A stretch of 64,000 bases of DNA from positions 344,465,457-344,529,456 of the forward strand of contig OY856412.1 of assembly GCA_963693085.1 (NCBI GenBank), read 5' to 3'. A program made the position numbers and the translations under genes. Shown piece after piece: positions 44,849 through 58,079 of this stretch. Position 1 is the stretch's first letter; each line of letters starts with the position of its first letter. The stretch comes from Alisma plantago-aquatica. Taxonomy: Eukaryota; Streptophyta; Magnoliopsida; Alismatales; Alismataceae. The notes beneath the pieces are model-generated. The model did not search any database, was not told the DNA's origin, and saw nothing but the letters and a program-made list of their open reading frames with translations.

Positions 44849-47800
44849 TGTTACAACCCCAATTTTTTGGGTTTATTTGGTGAGAAATGTAATTCCTCGT
44901 ATTAAGGATATTTGAACAAATAATGATATAATGTATTTGGAATAAATGGATTTTGTTTGCAATAGCCTTGATGTTTGTGTTGTGGGCTTTATTGGCTATT
45001 GGGCCCAAATAATAAGAAAATTCAATTAGCGAATGAATAATTGAATATTTGAGAAAAGAAGGAGATGGAAACCTCTAGAAGGTAAATCCAAAGAAGGATT
45101 TCGTGCCCCTTGGGTCCTTGGGTTCCAAGGAGTCCAAAGTTGCAAAAATAAAGTAATAAGAAAACAAAAGATTAATTAAGTAATTCTCTATTAAGAAAGA
45201 AATTGAAAATATTGATAAAATGTGGAAAACAAATGAAAAGAGGTATAATCAGGTTATCCTTTATGGGATTTCATATCCCAAGGATTCCTAATGATAAAAG
45301 AAATACCCATGAGGCAAATAAAAGAGAAATAAAGAGAAATCCTCAAAAAGAGATATTTTCATAAGAAATAAACATGATAATGAGAAATAATAGAAATAAA
45401 TGCATGCAAGAGGATAATCAGTATCCTTAAAAAGGGATTTCGAATTATTAGTGTTTCTTGGGATCTAAGGAGTCCCAATAAAAGGAAAAGAACAAGAAAA
45501 AGTAAATAATACAAAATATGAGGAAGATATGTGTTATTTAATTAAAAGTTCACATATAAGTGTTTGTTAAACAAAATAAGGAAAAAGGGAATTTCGTGCC
45601 CAGAGTTAATGTTCTATATAATTTTTTGATAAAAGATAATCCCAATTTAAGATGGTGAGAGAAAATCCAAGTGGTTCCAAGATACCTTGTGACTTAAGTA
45701 ACTTGTTTGATAAATAAGTTAATTTATCTTGGAAATCAAGTGTTATAAAGATATGGGAGTAAATTGAGTTAATTTTTCGGTTCCAATGAAAGGAAACACC
45801 ATGTTTTGACTTCTCCTAAATTTTGGTGTGAAAAGAGGCTATGATGGAAAAGATAGAATAAATTTTCTTTTTTAGGGTTTAATCAAAAAGGAAACTTTCC
45901 TTCTTGTTTCCTGATGTTGATCGAACACCTGTAGTAACCTGCCTGAATGAGAGGTGTGTTGGGAGAAGGACGAGTAGCCAGACTATAAAAGAGGGATAGA
46001 TGGGATGCATTGCGCAGCGTTCAGCCTAATCCCGGATCCATTACAGACCTACACCCTAGCTAGACCTCGACGCCCGCCTCCTTCTCCTTCAGTTATTCCC
46101 CGAAGGCACAGAAGTCTGGTCTGATGGTCGAGGTCACCTGAAGATGTAGCGATGAGGTGCGCAATTGCGGGATATCCCTGTTCGGCTATCCTTGCTCCAA
46201 TGTTGCCGCCAGAGCCTTGCCTAGGTCTATGACCTTACTTCAGTCGAAGAGATAGTGGAGGGCATATCGCCCTATCTCTAGCCGGAGAACCTTGCCATCG
46301 AGGTCGGGGTAGGTCCAGTAGGGTCTGCGGAAGTGCAGCAACCCTCCTCGTGCTGCTTCACATCGCCGGTGCGTGAGGGGCAGAAGTCATGAGGCGACGG
46401 ACGGCGTTGCTACAGACTAGCGCGAGGAGAGGGACGACAGAGTAAAAAAAGATGTGTTGGCCCCTGGGGCTGCACGTTATCCATGAGGGTAAGAACGTAA
46501 TTTTGTTATATATATATTTTTAGCTGGCCGCGGATAAACAAGTAATCGCTTAAAGCTGATGTGTCAATCTACGATTGGTCAGAATTTGCATATCTTGCAA
46601 AAAGTGTAGAATTTTCTAGGAAGCTCAGTTTAAGACAAACTTTATATGCTTTTTGCTCAGAAAAATGAGGGAAAGCTAATAAAAATATAATTGAATCCTG
46701 ATTCTGGTTGCAATTCAAAAAGTATATAAATATACTATCTTTAATAGTTTAATCAATGAAAAACCCTAGCCCTTGGTGATTAATGAATTAGAAAGGGTTA
46801 TATGGGTGTTTAAAGCAGATACTAACCTGTTGTTAATACAAAGGGAATATTAGATCTTAAAGAATGATCTTCATGTGTAAATTGATTAATTTAGGGTTCC
46901 ATGTGCTTTAATGGGCCTTAAAACCCTAATATTAGTAAATGCATCTCTTAATGTCTTTAAATGATTAATTTCATGATTAAAGTTTAAATTTGATGAACCT
47001 AAGATATTTAGAGTACACAAGTCCTTAATTGTGGGTAAATACCCTAAATATAATAATTAGGGTTTTCTCATGAATAAAAGGTGGAAATGATGGTAAAACG
47101 AGTTCACATGTTAATTAGACCCTAATGAACTTTGAAATTGATGGTAGATACTCATAATGATCTTGTCATGGATTAAAAGGATAAAAATAGTAGCTTTAAT
47201 GTAAAAGAAGCTTAATGAAATGAATTAATGGTTAATGGTGCCTTTAAATCTGAAAATAGGGTTATATGTTAAGATAACCTTAATATTGAAGAATATATGA
47301 GGTAATTAGGATTTATGAGTAATGGCATAAAATTAGGGTTTAATATGGTAAAAGATGAAGGGAAACCCTAAATGCAAAACAAAACCCTAGAATGGATACA
47401 GAAAACCTAGAAAGTGAATCCAGGTCAATAAAGTATATTCTTGATAAAGTGTGTAATAAATAGAGTACATATTCTTTTCAGGAATTATGTGATTGTTGAA
47501 TTGCTTGCTTGGATTGCGCTCTTGGCTGGATTTGCTTAATGCTTGTGAAATCATCAAATCAGGTATGTGGTTACGCTTATGATTATCCCGACTAGTTTTC
47601 TGAGGATTTTATCAACGTTTTCCTCATGGCTTGAAATAACTGTTGGATGCTTTTATTTCATGCAACTATAGAGTGACTATGACTATCACTACGAATATAC
47701 ATGTATAACTGGCTAGATCCGAGACCACCTCTTTGGCTTGTAAAGGCTAAAAAGGGGTAACCTAGAGTAAGGTCTAGGTTATTGTGGGTTAGAAATTGGG

Positions 47801-48426
47801 CTGCCAAGTGTAGTGCCATGAGACCCATTAGCATGCCATCAGTTAAGGAGTGGGCTACTTACGAGTAGTGCCATGTGACTCAACCCTAGAAACTGGTTCA
47901 CCAATAGGTGGGGCCATGAGGGTTTTAATGGGGATCTACCATAAGGAAGGTAGTATCTAGGTCCACTGCAGGGATAGCACAGAGGATACGGTACTCATGG
48001 ATTGTGGAGTTATATTTAAAGCGTAATCTTGGTTGTTAAATGATTAATTGAATGATTACATTGTTATCATAGTTGCACGTTTATTGTTTATCCCACATAC
48101 CAGCTTCGGCTGACCGACATTTTTTTAGTCGGCATTTTAGGTACAAGCCAAAAGGACAAATAGTAAATCATCATATTGTGAAATACATGAAGTAAAATAC
48201 AATGAGGATTAGTTAGAATAGAATCCATAAGTGGATAGAAGTTTAGAGATCCAAGTTTTCAAAAAGGTATGCAAAAGTTTATTTTCTTACAGTTTTCCAG
48301 TTTAGTCTTTAAAATTTAATAATTGTTCTTGGTTAACTGCTGAACCTTTGATCCGAAAGTTATGGGTGCGGCTTCGACCTCTCGGTCTCCCTTAATTGGG
48401 GGTTACCGGAAGGTGGGGTCGTAACA
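44849..48426 (+). repeat. 5' LTR of element B
   Basis: TGTTACAACCCC ... GGGGTCGTAACA. TATA box TATAAAA at 45984-45990. GC-richer block to about 46480, then an AT-rich leader with AAACCCTA motifs. Confidence 0.94.
47563..48140 (+). other. Conserved intron-like leader module, B 5' LTR
   Basis: CAG|GTATGTGG at 47563, a run of GGGCTA...TAGTGCCATG half-repeats, a slightly decayed CCGAC hairpin, TTTTAG|GTAC ending at 48140; 578 bp. Confidence 0.5.
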
Positions 48427-48428
48427 TT

Positions 48429-48448
48429 TGGTATCAGAGCATAGGTTC
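48429..48448 (+). other. Primer binding site of element B
   Basis: TGGTATCAGAGCATAGGTTC, two bases inside the LTR; same as C. Confidence 0.92.
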
Positions 48449-51400
48449 CTCACTTAACCATTAATAATTATTAAATTTTACAACTCCATAGAACCCAAGG
48501 GAGTTATTAGAGGAATATCTGAAAGACAGAGGTGTCTAGAAAGGGATCATGACTGGGGGCTGGCAATATTTTCCTCCACACCGCTAGTCGAAATACAAGG
48601 ACTCGCAGATCTGTGTGACTGCCTGGCCAAAGTCTTAGGGTATGAATCGAAATAAGATACCTTTAGGACTTTCTCACCTTATTCATCCCTTCTCATCTCA
48701 AATTCTGTTAAGGACCTTAAGGATTAGGGTTTTCTCTCTTCTCCTCACCCTCTTGAGGTATGGGTAAGGTTGATAAGGATTAAGGTATCCTCCACCAAAT
48801 TAATGAAAGGCATGTAAATAAGATGTCATGGACATAAGCTTAATAGAATAAGCTAAACTAAAGAATAGATACATGCTTAGGTCGTATGACATAAGTTGTC
48901 ATGTCCTCAGAAGAGACCTGAGGCTAGACCTTCTTGTCAGGAGGATAGGTAAAGAGAGTTAGTCTTGGAGGAAGAGGCCTCCATTAAAAGTAGAGACCTA
49001 GCACATCCTTTGAGGATGATGTTAACCCTAACCCTAAGTGAAGGTTAGAGAGAGAGATGGCATGATGAGTTAAACCAGGTGTTTGGATGGACATGTCTTG
49101 GATGACATATGAGCCATGAGAGTTTTGATGACCTAGTACCTTTAGTGACCCAACCCTAGGAAGGGTTGTGCATGTTAGAGTGAAGGCTAACTCCTTCATT
49201 AATGAGGTTAGAGAAGAACCTATGGAAACCCTATGAGCTTATATGGGCATAATAGGCACCCATAATGTATCAATATTGCAAGCAATAGGTTGAAACCCGG
49301 GTCGGGAGAGTTTGATGGATAGCTTATGTGATAAGTCTAAGGGGCTATGGATAACCTTGAGTGAACATGAGTTGAACATAGGCTTCATCTAGGTAGGGGC
49401 ATGCTGTTGAGGTTGACCCTTCACGAAGAGAGGACCTCTAATGGTGAGGTTGGTTGAAGGGTTAGCTCTAGAAAGAGAGAGCAGGAACCAAGAAAGAAGG
49501 TTGGAATCCTAGACTCTGAGATACAAGGAGAAGTAGGGAGTCGAGGATGATGCGACCTAAGTGGATGATAGTGGTTGCCTTATGCTTGACCTATGGAGGT
49601 TGATGATATGTTGGTTGCCTTTAGAAGAATCAAACCCTAGAGAGAGGATGAGGCTTTGGCACCTATGTGCCTATGGTATAAGTGTTTACCTTTTGAGAAA
49701 GGAAGAAGAAGTTATGTATACCACGGAGAGGATTAGTAACAGGTTATGAGGCCTTTTACCTTGTCCATCATCCTTGAGGAGGACTCAACCTTAAAGTGTT
49801 GATCGAGGAAAAAGGATGATAGGAAGTGTATGTCATACCCGATACATGTTTGGTTTGTGGTTAAGAGGTTGAGCATGTAGTTGGTCATCAAGTGAACCTA
49901 GGGTTCCTAGGCCTAAGAGGGGAAGTGGTATACCTAATGCTCATGATGAGAATTAAGATGCTATAGTTTTGAGCATGGTACTCCTCATGCTCATGATGAG
50001 AATTGAGATGCTATAGTTTTGAGCATGGTACTCCTCATCTATAGAGGGAAAGGGAAACCCCTTAAGTTTAAAAGTATGTTTGATGAACCCCTCCCAGCTA
50101 AGTTGATGGCACGGGAAGGTATGACCTTGATCTAATGTTGAAGAATGAGAACCCAGGTGACCTAGCCTGGTTTAGTTGTGTGCTTGTGCCTTAATATCTT
50201 ACTAGGGTTAACCATATGGATGTAAACTCTAGACCTAAGGATGTTTATAACCTTGTGTTCAAGAGTTGTAGTTTCCTCCCATCCTGGGAGAGGGACACTT
50301 TTCAAGGGTGTACACCGGTTTTTGTAAAAACCCAAAGAGGTCTTATAGGATCTTGAGAAGCTAAGTGAAAAGTATATGGTATGAAAATGAACTTGTAGAC
50401 CAATAGATATCCATCTCTAAGTGCATGTGGATGTGTTACGATGGATGTAACTGGTAAGCAGGTCACCATGACCCCTATGAAAGGATGGATGTCAGCCCAT
50501 GTATACAAAGAGAGATGATGAAGGCTTGGGTAACATTCTAAGATGAACATGTACTATAATGGAATCCTCAGTCTATCCCAGGGTCAGGTAGGGATAAGAC
50601 TGATGGAAGAAGAGTTGCCTAATTCTCTGGTTGCACATGAACATAGGGTCGGGAGGTAACATCTATCATTGTATGAGGGCTATGGGTTAGGAGATTGATC
50701 ACCTTCATGAACTCATGGGACCCAAAGGGCAGATGAGTAGGGCACTCTCTGGATGCATAAGGGAAGAGGGATGACCCTAAAAATGCCAGCACTCTATAGA
50801 CATAGAGGAGATGACCAAGGATTGTGAGGTGACCCAAGTAGGTTCGAAACCAGTTTTCCATGGAAGTAACCTTGATATCGAGATAATTGTGATGAAGTGA
50901 CATAGGTGGAATGTTTCAACTTAGGTTTAAAGGTGTACTGGAAAGGTGGGATGTACCATCTCTACTCTTGGAACAGGAAGAACTCTATATTTAGACTGCA
51001 GCCAAATGCTTATTTCCTCTTGTTATGGGAGTGAGAGATAGGACAGTACGCATGCCATACACCAAGGATAAAGATGATGTAGGTTGGAACATTGCCACGA
51101 GATATGGGGACAGAGAAGATAACATACCCTGGTAAAGTGAATAATACGTGGATAGTTTGCAAACACTAAGAGGAATGAGGTAGTCACCTTATGAGGATGT
51201 TCTTATCATGAGCTATGTGGAACTTACAAGTTATACCAGGTTGAGTTTGATCCCCATGATGATGAAATTAGAGAGTGTTCGTAATGAAGATAGACATAGA
51301 GTTTGAGGTGAGACAATAAGTGAAATACATGGAAGTGTATGTCTTTAATGTTACCTAATACCTAAGGATGTGAAGTGGTAATGGATGCTCTGGTTGAAAT

Positions 51401-52379
51401 ATAGCTGCCTAGTTTGGCTAGAAGAGGTTGTTTGGCTAACCCTAGGATTGGAAAGGAGATGTGTTTGGTCAACACTCAGATGTAACGAGATATGTTGGAA
51501 AAGTTAATGGTTGTTTGGTTAGCTAGTCTAGTCCTTGATGTAATGAAGGGATGGTTAGAGAACCTCAGATACACTTCTTTGAATAGGAAGGTGATGAAAC
51601 CCTGATGAGAGTGGTTTAGGGTTTCTGATGAATTGATCTTGATGAATCATGACATACAAGAAATCATGATTTTAAGGTCACCATCCACCATGGTACTACT
51701 GAGATAATGAGTGGTAGTAGTACTATGGATGCTGGAGATGAGGTAGCATGTGGTATGTGGCCATGCAATCCGAGGGAGAAGGACGAACACCAGATACCCA
51801 GTGCATTGATATAAAGGATAAAAGAGAAAGGGAGTTCATCACTATGGATGTTGTAAGTCTCCCCTAGACCTAGGAAGGTTGAGATGCAATATGGGGTATG
51901 GTTGATCGTCTTACCCCAGATGACAGGAGAAAGAAAGAGTTCCGTTAAGGGACAGATCTAGTTGAACTACATATGAGAAAGATGGTTCAACTACACCATG
52001 ATGTGAGTTCAAAGGTTCTTGAGTGTGACCTAAAGGTTCCCTTCCAAAAGGAGAAAGTAGGTACATGAAGAACTCGATGTTAGTACAGTTTATCACTCCT
52101 AACTAATGGTTAGTATGATCCAGACTAAAGGGGTCTGATGAGAGCATGTGTGCTCATTTAGGGTGATATCTAGAGACAATTCTTATCCTATGAAAGATGT
52201 GATGATTACCACCATAGCCAGTACCAGGATTTAGAGAAGTTCTGTGAGGGAGGTTGTGTCAGTCACCACTTCAGTAAGGTGATGTTAGTGAAAGGACCAC
52301 ATGATGGTTAGAAAAGCGCCACAGTGCATGTAGAGGAAGTTGCTTTGATCGTGCAATGGCTGAAAGGAGCCTAGAGACG
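48449..52379 (+). other. Internal region of element B, no coding seen
   Basis: About 3.9 kb related to A and C. No zinc knuckle, retropepsin, RT or RNase H motif found in any frame. Contains a 50-bp tandem duplication at 49939-50038. Confidence 0.7.
49939..50038 (+). repeat. 50-bp tandem duplication in element B
   Basis: Two copies of a block starting GCTCATGATGAGAATT (49939 and 49989), differing at one position (AATTAAG/AATTGAG). Element A has a single copy near 44090. Confidence 0.85.
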
Positions 52380-52848
52380 ACGAGAGTCGTGAGAAGATGC
52401 AAAGTAGACTGACATGCAGTTCACTGTGGGAAATATGTGACATGAAAATCCGACCCCTCTGAGCTATAGCTAAGAAAAATGAGTTCCTGATACATGGGTC
52501 CATTGAGATGGATTGGTGGAGAAGGCTAAGCTTGATCTTACCCCTCAGGATAAAGTAATGTTTGATGAGTTCCAGGTGTCCAATTTAGATCACTATGTGT
52601 GGTACCTCGACCATGTGCTAAGCAATGAACCTAGTGAGCCCAAAGGGAGGCTAAAATGGCATGAGTCACCTGTGCAATTTATAGACACCAGGATGAAAGA
52701 ACTCAGAGAAAGGAATATGTGATGATAAAGGTTCTTTGTAAGCGCCATGGATAGGGCAAAATCCACATAGGGGCCAATGATGTACATATAAAAGTCTTAT
52801 CCTGAATTGTTTGTTTGCTTAATAGAATTTTGAGGAAAAAATTTCTAT
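52380..52848 (+). pseudogene. Integrase C-terminal/chromodomain remnant of element B
   Basis: Reads 'MQFTVGKYVT', stop (52443-52445), then, after two more stops (52467-52469, 52488-52490), the frame at 52513-52722 with 'FQVSNLDHYV', 'HVLSNEP' and 'ESPVQFIDTRMKELRERNM', matching the end of Tekay/Del-type integrases. A stop follows where the chromodomain should continue; 'KSYPELF' appears just before the purine tract. Confidence 0.75.
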
Positions 52849-52861
52849 AAGAGGGGAAGGA
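52849..52861 (+). other. Polypurine tract of element B
   Basis: AAGAGGGGAAGGA before the LTR start TGTTACAACC. Confidence 0.88.
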
Positions 52862-55800
52862 TGTTACAACCCCGATTTTTTGGGTTTATTTGGTGAGAAA
52901 TGTAATTTCTCATATAAAGGATATTTGAAAAAATAATGATATAATGTATTTGGAATAAATGGATTTTGTTTACAATAGGCTTGATGTTTGTGTTGTGGGC
53001 TTTATTGGCTATTGCGCCCAATTAATAAGAAAATGCAATTAGTGAATGAATAATTGAATATTTGAGAAAAGAAGGAGATGGAAACCTCTAGAAGGTAAAT
53101 CCAAAGAAGGATTTCGTGCCTCTTGGGTTCCTTGTGTTCCAAGGAGTCCAAAGTTGCAAAAATAAAGTAATAAGAAAACAAAAGATTAATTAAGTAATTC
53201 TCTATGAAGAAAGAAATTGAAAATAATGATAAAATGTGGAAAATAAGTGAAAAGAGGTATAATCGGGTTATCCTTTGTGGAATTTCGTATCCCAAGGATT
53301 CCTAATGATAAAAGAAATACCCATGAGGCAAATAAAAGATAAATAAAGAGAAATCCTCAAAAAGAGATATTTTCATAAGAAATAAACATGATAATGAGAA
53401 ATAATAGAAATAAATGCATGCAAGAGGACAATCAGTATCCTTAAAAAGGGATTTCGAATTATTAGTGTTTCTTGGGATCCAAGGAGTCCCAATAAAAGGA
53501 AAAGAAAGATAAAAAGCAAATAATACAAAATATGAGGAAGATATGTGTTATTTAATTAAAAGTTCACATATAAGTCCTTGTTAAACAAAATAAGGAAAAA
53601 TGGAATTTCGTGCCCAGAGTTAATGTTCTAGATAATTTTTTGATAAAAGATAATCCCAATTTAAGAGGGTGAGAGAAAATCCAAGTGGTTTAAAGATACC
53701 TTGTGACTTAAGTAACTTATTTGATAAATAAGTTAATTTATCTTGGAAATCAAGTGTTATAAAGATATGGGAGTAAATTGAGTTAATTTTTTGGTTCCAA
53801 TGAAAGGAAACACCATGTTTTGTCTTCTCCTAAATTGTGGTGTGAAAAGAGGCTATGAGGAAAAAGATATAATAACTTTTCTTTTTTGGGGTTTAATCAA
53901 AAAGGACACTTTCCTTCTTGTTTCCTGATGGTGATCGAAGACCTATAGTCTCCTTCCTGTATGAGAGGTGTGTTGGGAGAAGGATGAGTAGCCAGTCTAT
54001 AAAAGAGGGATAGATGGGCTGTGTTGCGCATCGTTCATCCTAATCCCAGATCCATTACAGACCTGCACCCTAGCTAGACCTCGACGTCCTCCTCCTCCTC
54101 CTTCAATTATTCCCTGAAGGCACAGAAGTCTGGTCTAACGGCCGTGGTCACCTAAAGATCTAGCGAAGGGGTGTGCAATTGCGGGATGTACCCTGTTCGG
54201 CTATCCTTGCTCCAATGTTGCCGTCAGAGCCTTGCCTAGGTCTGTGACCTTGCTTCAGCCGATGAGAGTGTGGAGGGCATATCGCCCTATCTCCGGCAGG
54301 AGAACCTCTCCATCGAGGTCGGGGTAGGTCCAACAGGGTCTGTGGAGGTGCAACAACCCTTCTCGTGCTGCTTCACATCGTCGGTGCGTGAGGGGCAGAA
54401 GTCGTGAGGCGACGGACGACATGGCTGCAGACTAGCACGAGGAGAGAGACGATAGAGTAAAAAAAGACTTGTTGGCCCTGGGGCTGTGCGTTATCCATGA
54501 GGGTAAGAACGTAATTTTGTTATATATATATTTTTTAGCCGGCCGCCGATTAACAAGCAATCACTTAAAGTTGATGTGTCAATCTACGATTGGTCAGAAT
54601 TTGCATATCTTGCAAAAAGTGTAGAATTTGCTAGGAAGCTCGGTTTAAGACGAACTTTATATGCTATTTGCTCAGAAAAATGAGGGAATGCTAATAAAAA
54701 TTTAATTGAAGCCTGATTCTGATTGCAATTCAAAAAGTATATAAAGATGCTATCTTTAATAATTTAATCAATGAAAAACACTAGCCCTTGGAGATTAATG
54801 AATTAGAAAGGGTTATATGGGTGTTTAAAGTAGATATTAACCTGTTGTTAATACAAAGGGCATATTAGATCCTAAAAGATGATCTTCATATGTAATTTGA
54901 TTAATTTAGGGTTCCATGTGCTTTAATGGGCCTTAAAACCCTAATATTAGTAAATGCATCTCTTAATGGCTTTAAATGATTAATTTCATGATTAAAGTTG
55001 AAATATGTTGAATCTAAGATATTTAGAGTACAAAATTCCTTAATTGTGGGCAATTACCCTAAATATAATAATTAGGGTTTTCTCATGAATAAAAGGTGGA
55101 AATGATGGTAAAACGAGTTCACATATTAATTAGACCCTAATGAACTTTGAAATTGATGATAGATACACATAATGATCTCGTCATGGATTAAAAGGATAAA
55201 AATAGTAGCTTTAATGTAAAAGAAGCTTAATGAAATGAATTAATTATTAATGGTGCCTGTAAATCCGAAAATAGGGTTATATGTTAACATAACCTTAATA
55301 TTGAAGAATAGATGAGGTAATTAGGATTTATGAGTAATGGCATAAAATTAGGGTTTAATATGGTAAAAGATGAAGGGAAACCCTAAATGCAAAAAAAACC
55401 ATAGAATGGATACAGAAACCCTAGAAAGTGAATCCAGGTCAATAAAGTAGATTCTTGATAAAGTGTGTAATAAATAGAGTACATATTCTTTTCAGGAATT
55501 ATGTGATTGTTGAATTGCTTGCTTGGATTGCGTTCTTGGCTGGATTTGTTTAATGCTTGTGAAATCATCAAATCAGGTATGTGGTTACACTTATGACTAT
55601 CCCGACTAGTTTTCTGAGGATTTTATTGATGTTTTCCTCATGGCTTGAAATAATTGCTGGATGCTTTTAGTTCATGTAACTATAGAGTGACTATGACTAT
55701 CACTATGAATATACATGTATAACTTGCTAGATCTGGGACCACCTCTGTGGCTTGTAAAGGCTAAAAAGGGGTAACCTAGAGTAAGGTCTAGGTTATCGTG

Positions 55801-56440
55801 GGTTAGAAATTGGGCTACCTAGTGTAGTTCCATGAGACCCATTAGCATGCCATGAGTTAAGGAGTGGGCTACTCACGAGTAGTGCCATGTGACTCAACCC
55901 TAGAAACTGGTTCACCAATATGTAGGACCATGATGGGTTTAATGGGGATCTACCATAAGGAAGGTAGTATCCAGGTCCACTGTAGGGATAGCACAGAGGA
56001 TACGATACTCATGGATCGTGGAGTTATATTTAAAGTGTAATCTTGGTTGTTAAATGATTAATTGAATGATTACATTGTTATCATAGTTGCACGTTTATTG
56101 TTTCCCCCACATATCAGCTTCGGCTGACCGACGTTTTGTTTGTCGGTGTTTTAGGTACAAGCCAAAAGGACAAACAGTAAATCATCATATTGTGAAATAC
56201 ATGAAGTAAAATACAATGAGGATTAGTTAGAATAGAATCCATAAGTGGATAGAAGTATAGAGATCCAAGTTTTCAAAAAGGTATGCAAAAGTTTATTTTC
56301 TTACAGTTTTCCAATTTAGTCTTTAAAATTTAATAATTGTTCTTTGTTAATTATCGAACCTTTGATCCGGAAGTTATGGGTGCGGCTTCGACCTCTCGGT
56401 CTCCCTTAATTGGGGGTTACCAGAAGGTGGGGTCGTAACA
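52862..56440 (+). repeat. 3' LTR of element B
   Basis: 3579 bp, collinear with 44849-48426. TATA box at 53998-54004. Confidence 0.94.
55577..56154 (+). other. Conserved intron-like leader module, B 3' LTR
   Basis: CAG|GTATGTGG at 55577, intact CCGAC/GTCGG hairpin, TTTTAG|GTAC ending at 56154; 578 bp. Confidence 0.5.
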
Positions 56441-56445
56441 GGCAC

Positions 56446-58079
56446 TCACTGGATGCATAAGGGAAGAGGGATGACCCCAAAAGTGTCGGCACCCTATAGA
56501 CCTAGAGAAGATGACCAAGGATTGTGTGGTGACCCAAGTAGGCTCGAGACCAATTTTCCATGGAAGTAACTTTGATATCATGATGTTTGTGATGTGGAGA
56601 CATTTGGGGCACATTGCAACTTAGATTTAAAAGGTGTATTGGCAAGGTGGGATGTATCATCTCTACTCTTAGAACATGAAAAACTTTGTGTTTGGACGGC
56701 AGCCAAATGCTTATTTCCTCTTGTTATGGGAGTGAGAGATGGGGTACGCATGCCATACACCAAGGATAAAAGATGATGCGAGTTGGAACGTTGCTACGAG
56801 GTATGAGGGCAGGGATGATAATATACCTTGGTGGAGTGAATGATACATGGATGGTTTGCAAACAATAAAAGAAATAATGTAGTCATCTTACGAGGATGTT
56901 TTTATCATGAGCTATGAGTCATACAAGGTTGAATTCAAAAACCAAGAGGATGAGCTTAGAGTTTTCTCGATGAAGATAGACTTAGAGATGAGATGAGATA
57001 ATAAGTGGAATACATGAAGGTGTATGTCTTCGGCTTTTCCTAACATCTAAGGATGTGAAGTGGTAATAGATGCCCTGGTTGAGATATAGCTGCCTAGTTT
57101 AGCTGGAAGCTAGAAGAAGTTGAGGTTGTTAGGCTTACCTTAAGTTGAGAAGAAGAGATAAGTTTGGCTAACACTCAGATATAATGAGATCTGTTGAACA
57201 AGATTAGTGGTTGTTTGGTTAGCCAGCCTTGTCCTTAATATAATGAAAGGATGGGGATAGAACCTCAGATACACCTCTTTGGATAGGAAGGTAATAAAAC
57301 CCTGATGAGAGTGGTTTAGGGTTTCTGAGGAATCGATCTTGAGGAATCATGACATACAGGAAATTAGATCACCATACACCATGGTACTACTGAGATAATG
57401 AGTGGTAGCAGTACTATGGATGCTGGAGATGAGGCTGCATGTGGTAAGTTGCCATGCATGACAAAAGGTGAAAGATTAGCACCAATAACCAAGTGCATTG
57501 ATATAGAGGGTAAAGAGTTCCCGAGAGGGAATGGGAGTTCATCACTATGGGTATTGCGATAAGTCTCCCCTAGACCAAGGAAGGTCAAGATGCAATGCGG
57601 GTTATGGTAGATCGCCTTACCTAGATGACATGAGAAAGAAAGAGTACTGTCAAGGGACAGATCAGGTTGAACTACATATGAGAGAGATGGTTCAACTACA
57701 CCATGATGAGAGTTCAAAAGTTCTTGAGTATAACCTAAAGGTTCACTTCCGTGAGGTGGAAGTAGAAACATGAAGAACTCTATGATAGTACAGTTTATCA
57801 CCCCTAACTAATGGTTAGTATGATTCAGACTACAAAGGGTCTGATGAGAGCATGTGTGCTCGTTTAGGATGATATCAAGAGACAGTTCTTGTCCTATGAA
57901 AGACGTGATTATAACCACCATAACCAATATCAGGTTTAAAGAAGCTTTGTAAGGGAGGATGTGTCGGTCACCACTTTAGGAAGGTGATGTTGGTGAAAGG
58001 ACCACGTGATGGTTAGGGAGGGCCACAATGCGTGTAGATGAAGTCGATTTGATCGTGCAATGGCTGAAAGGAGCCTAGA
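56446..58079 (+). other. Internal region of element A, right part, no coding seen
   Basis: Resumes after the GGCAC duplication and runs parallel to about 50750-52380 of B. No domain recognised. Confidence 0.7.

Larger units (their letters stand above)
44849..56440 (+). mobile_element. Gypsy-type LTR element B nested in element A
   Basis: 11592-bp element: LTRs of 3578 and 3579 bp, internal region 4435 bp, primer site, purine tract, duplications GGCAC at 44844-44848 and 56441-56445. Internal DNA is closely related to A and C, but the LTR differs from A over most of its length except both ends and the leader module. As in A and C, only an integrase tail is recognisable. Confidence 0.94.
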
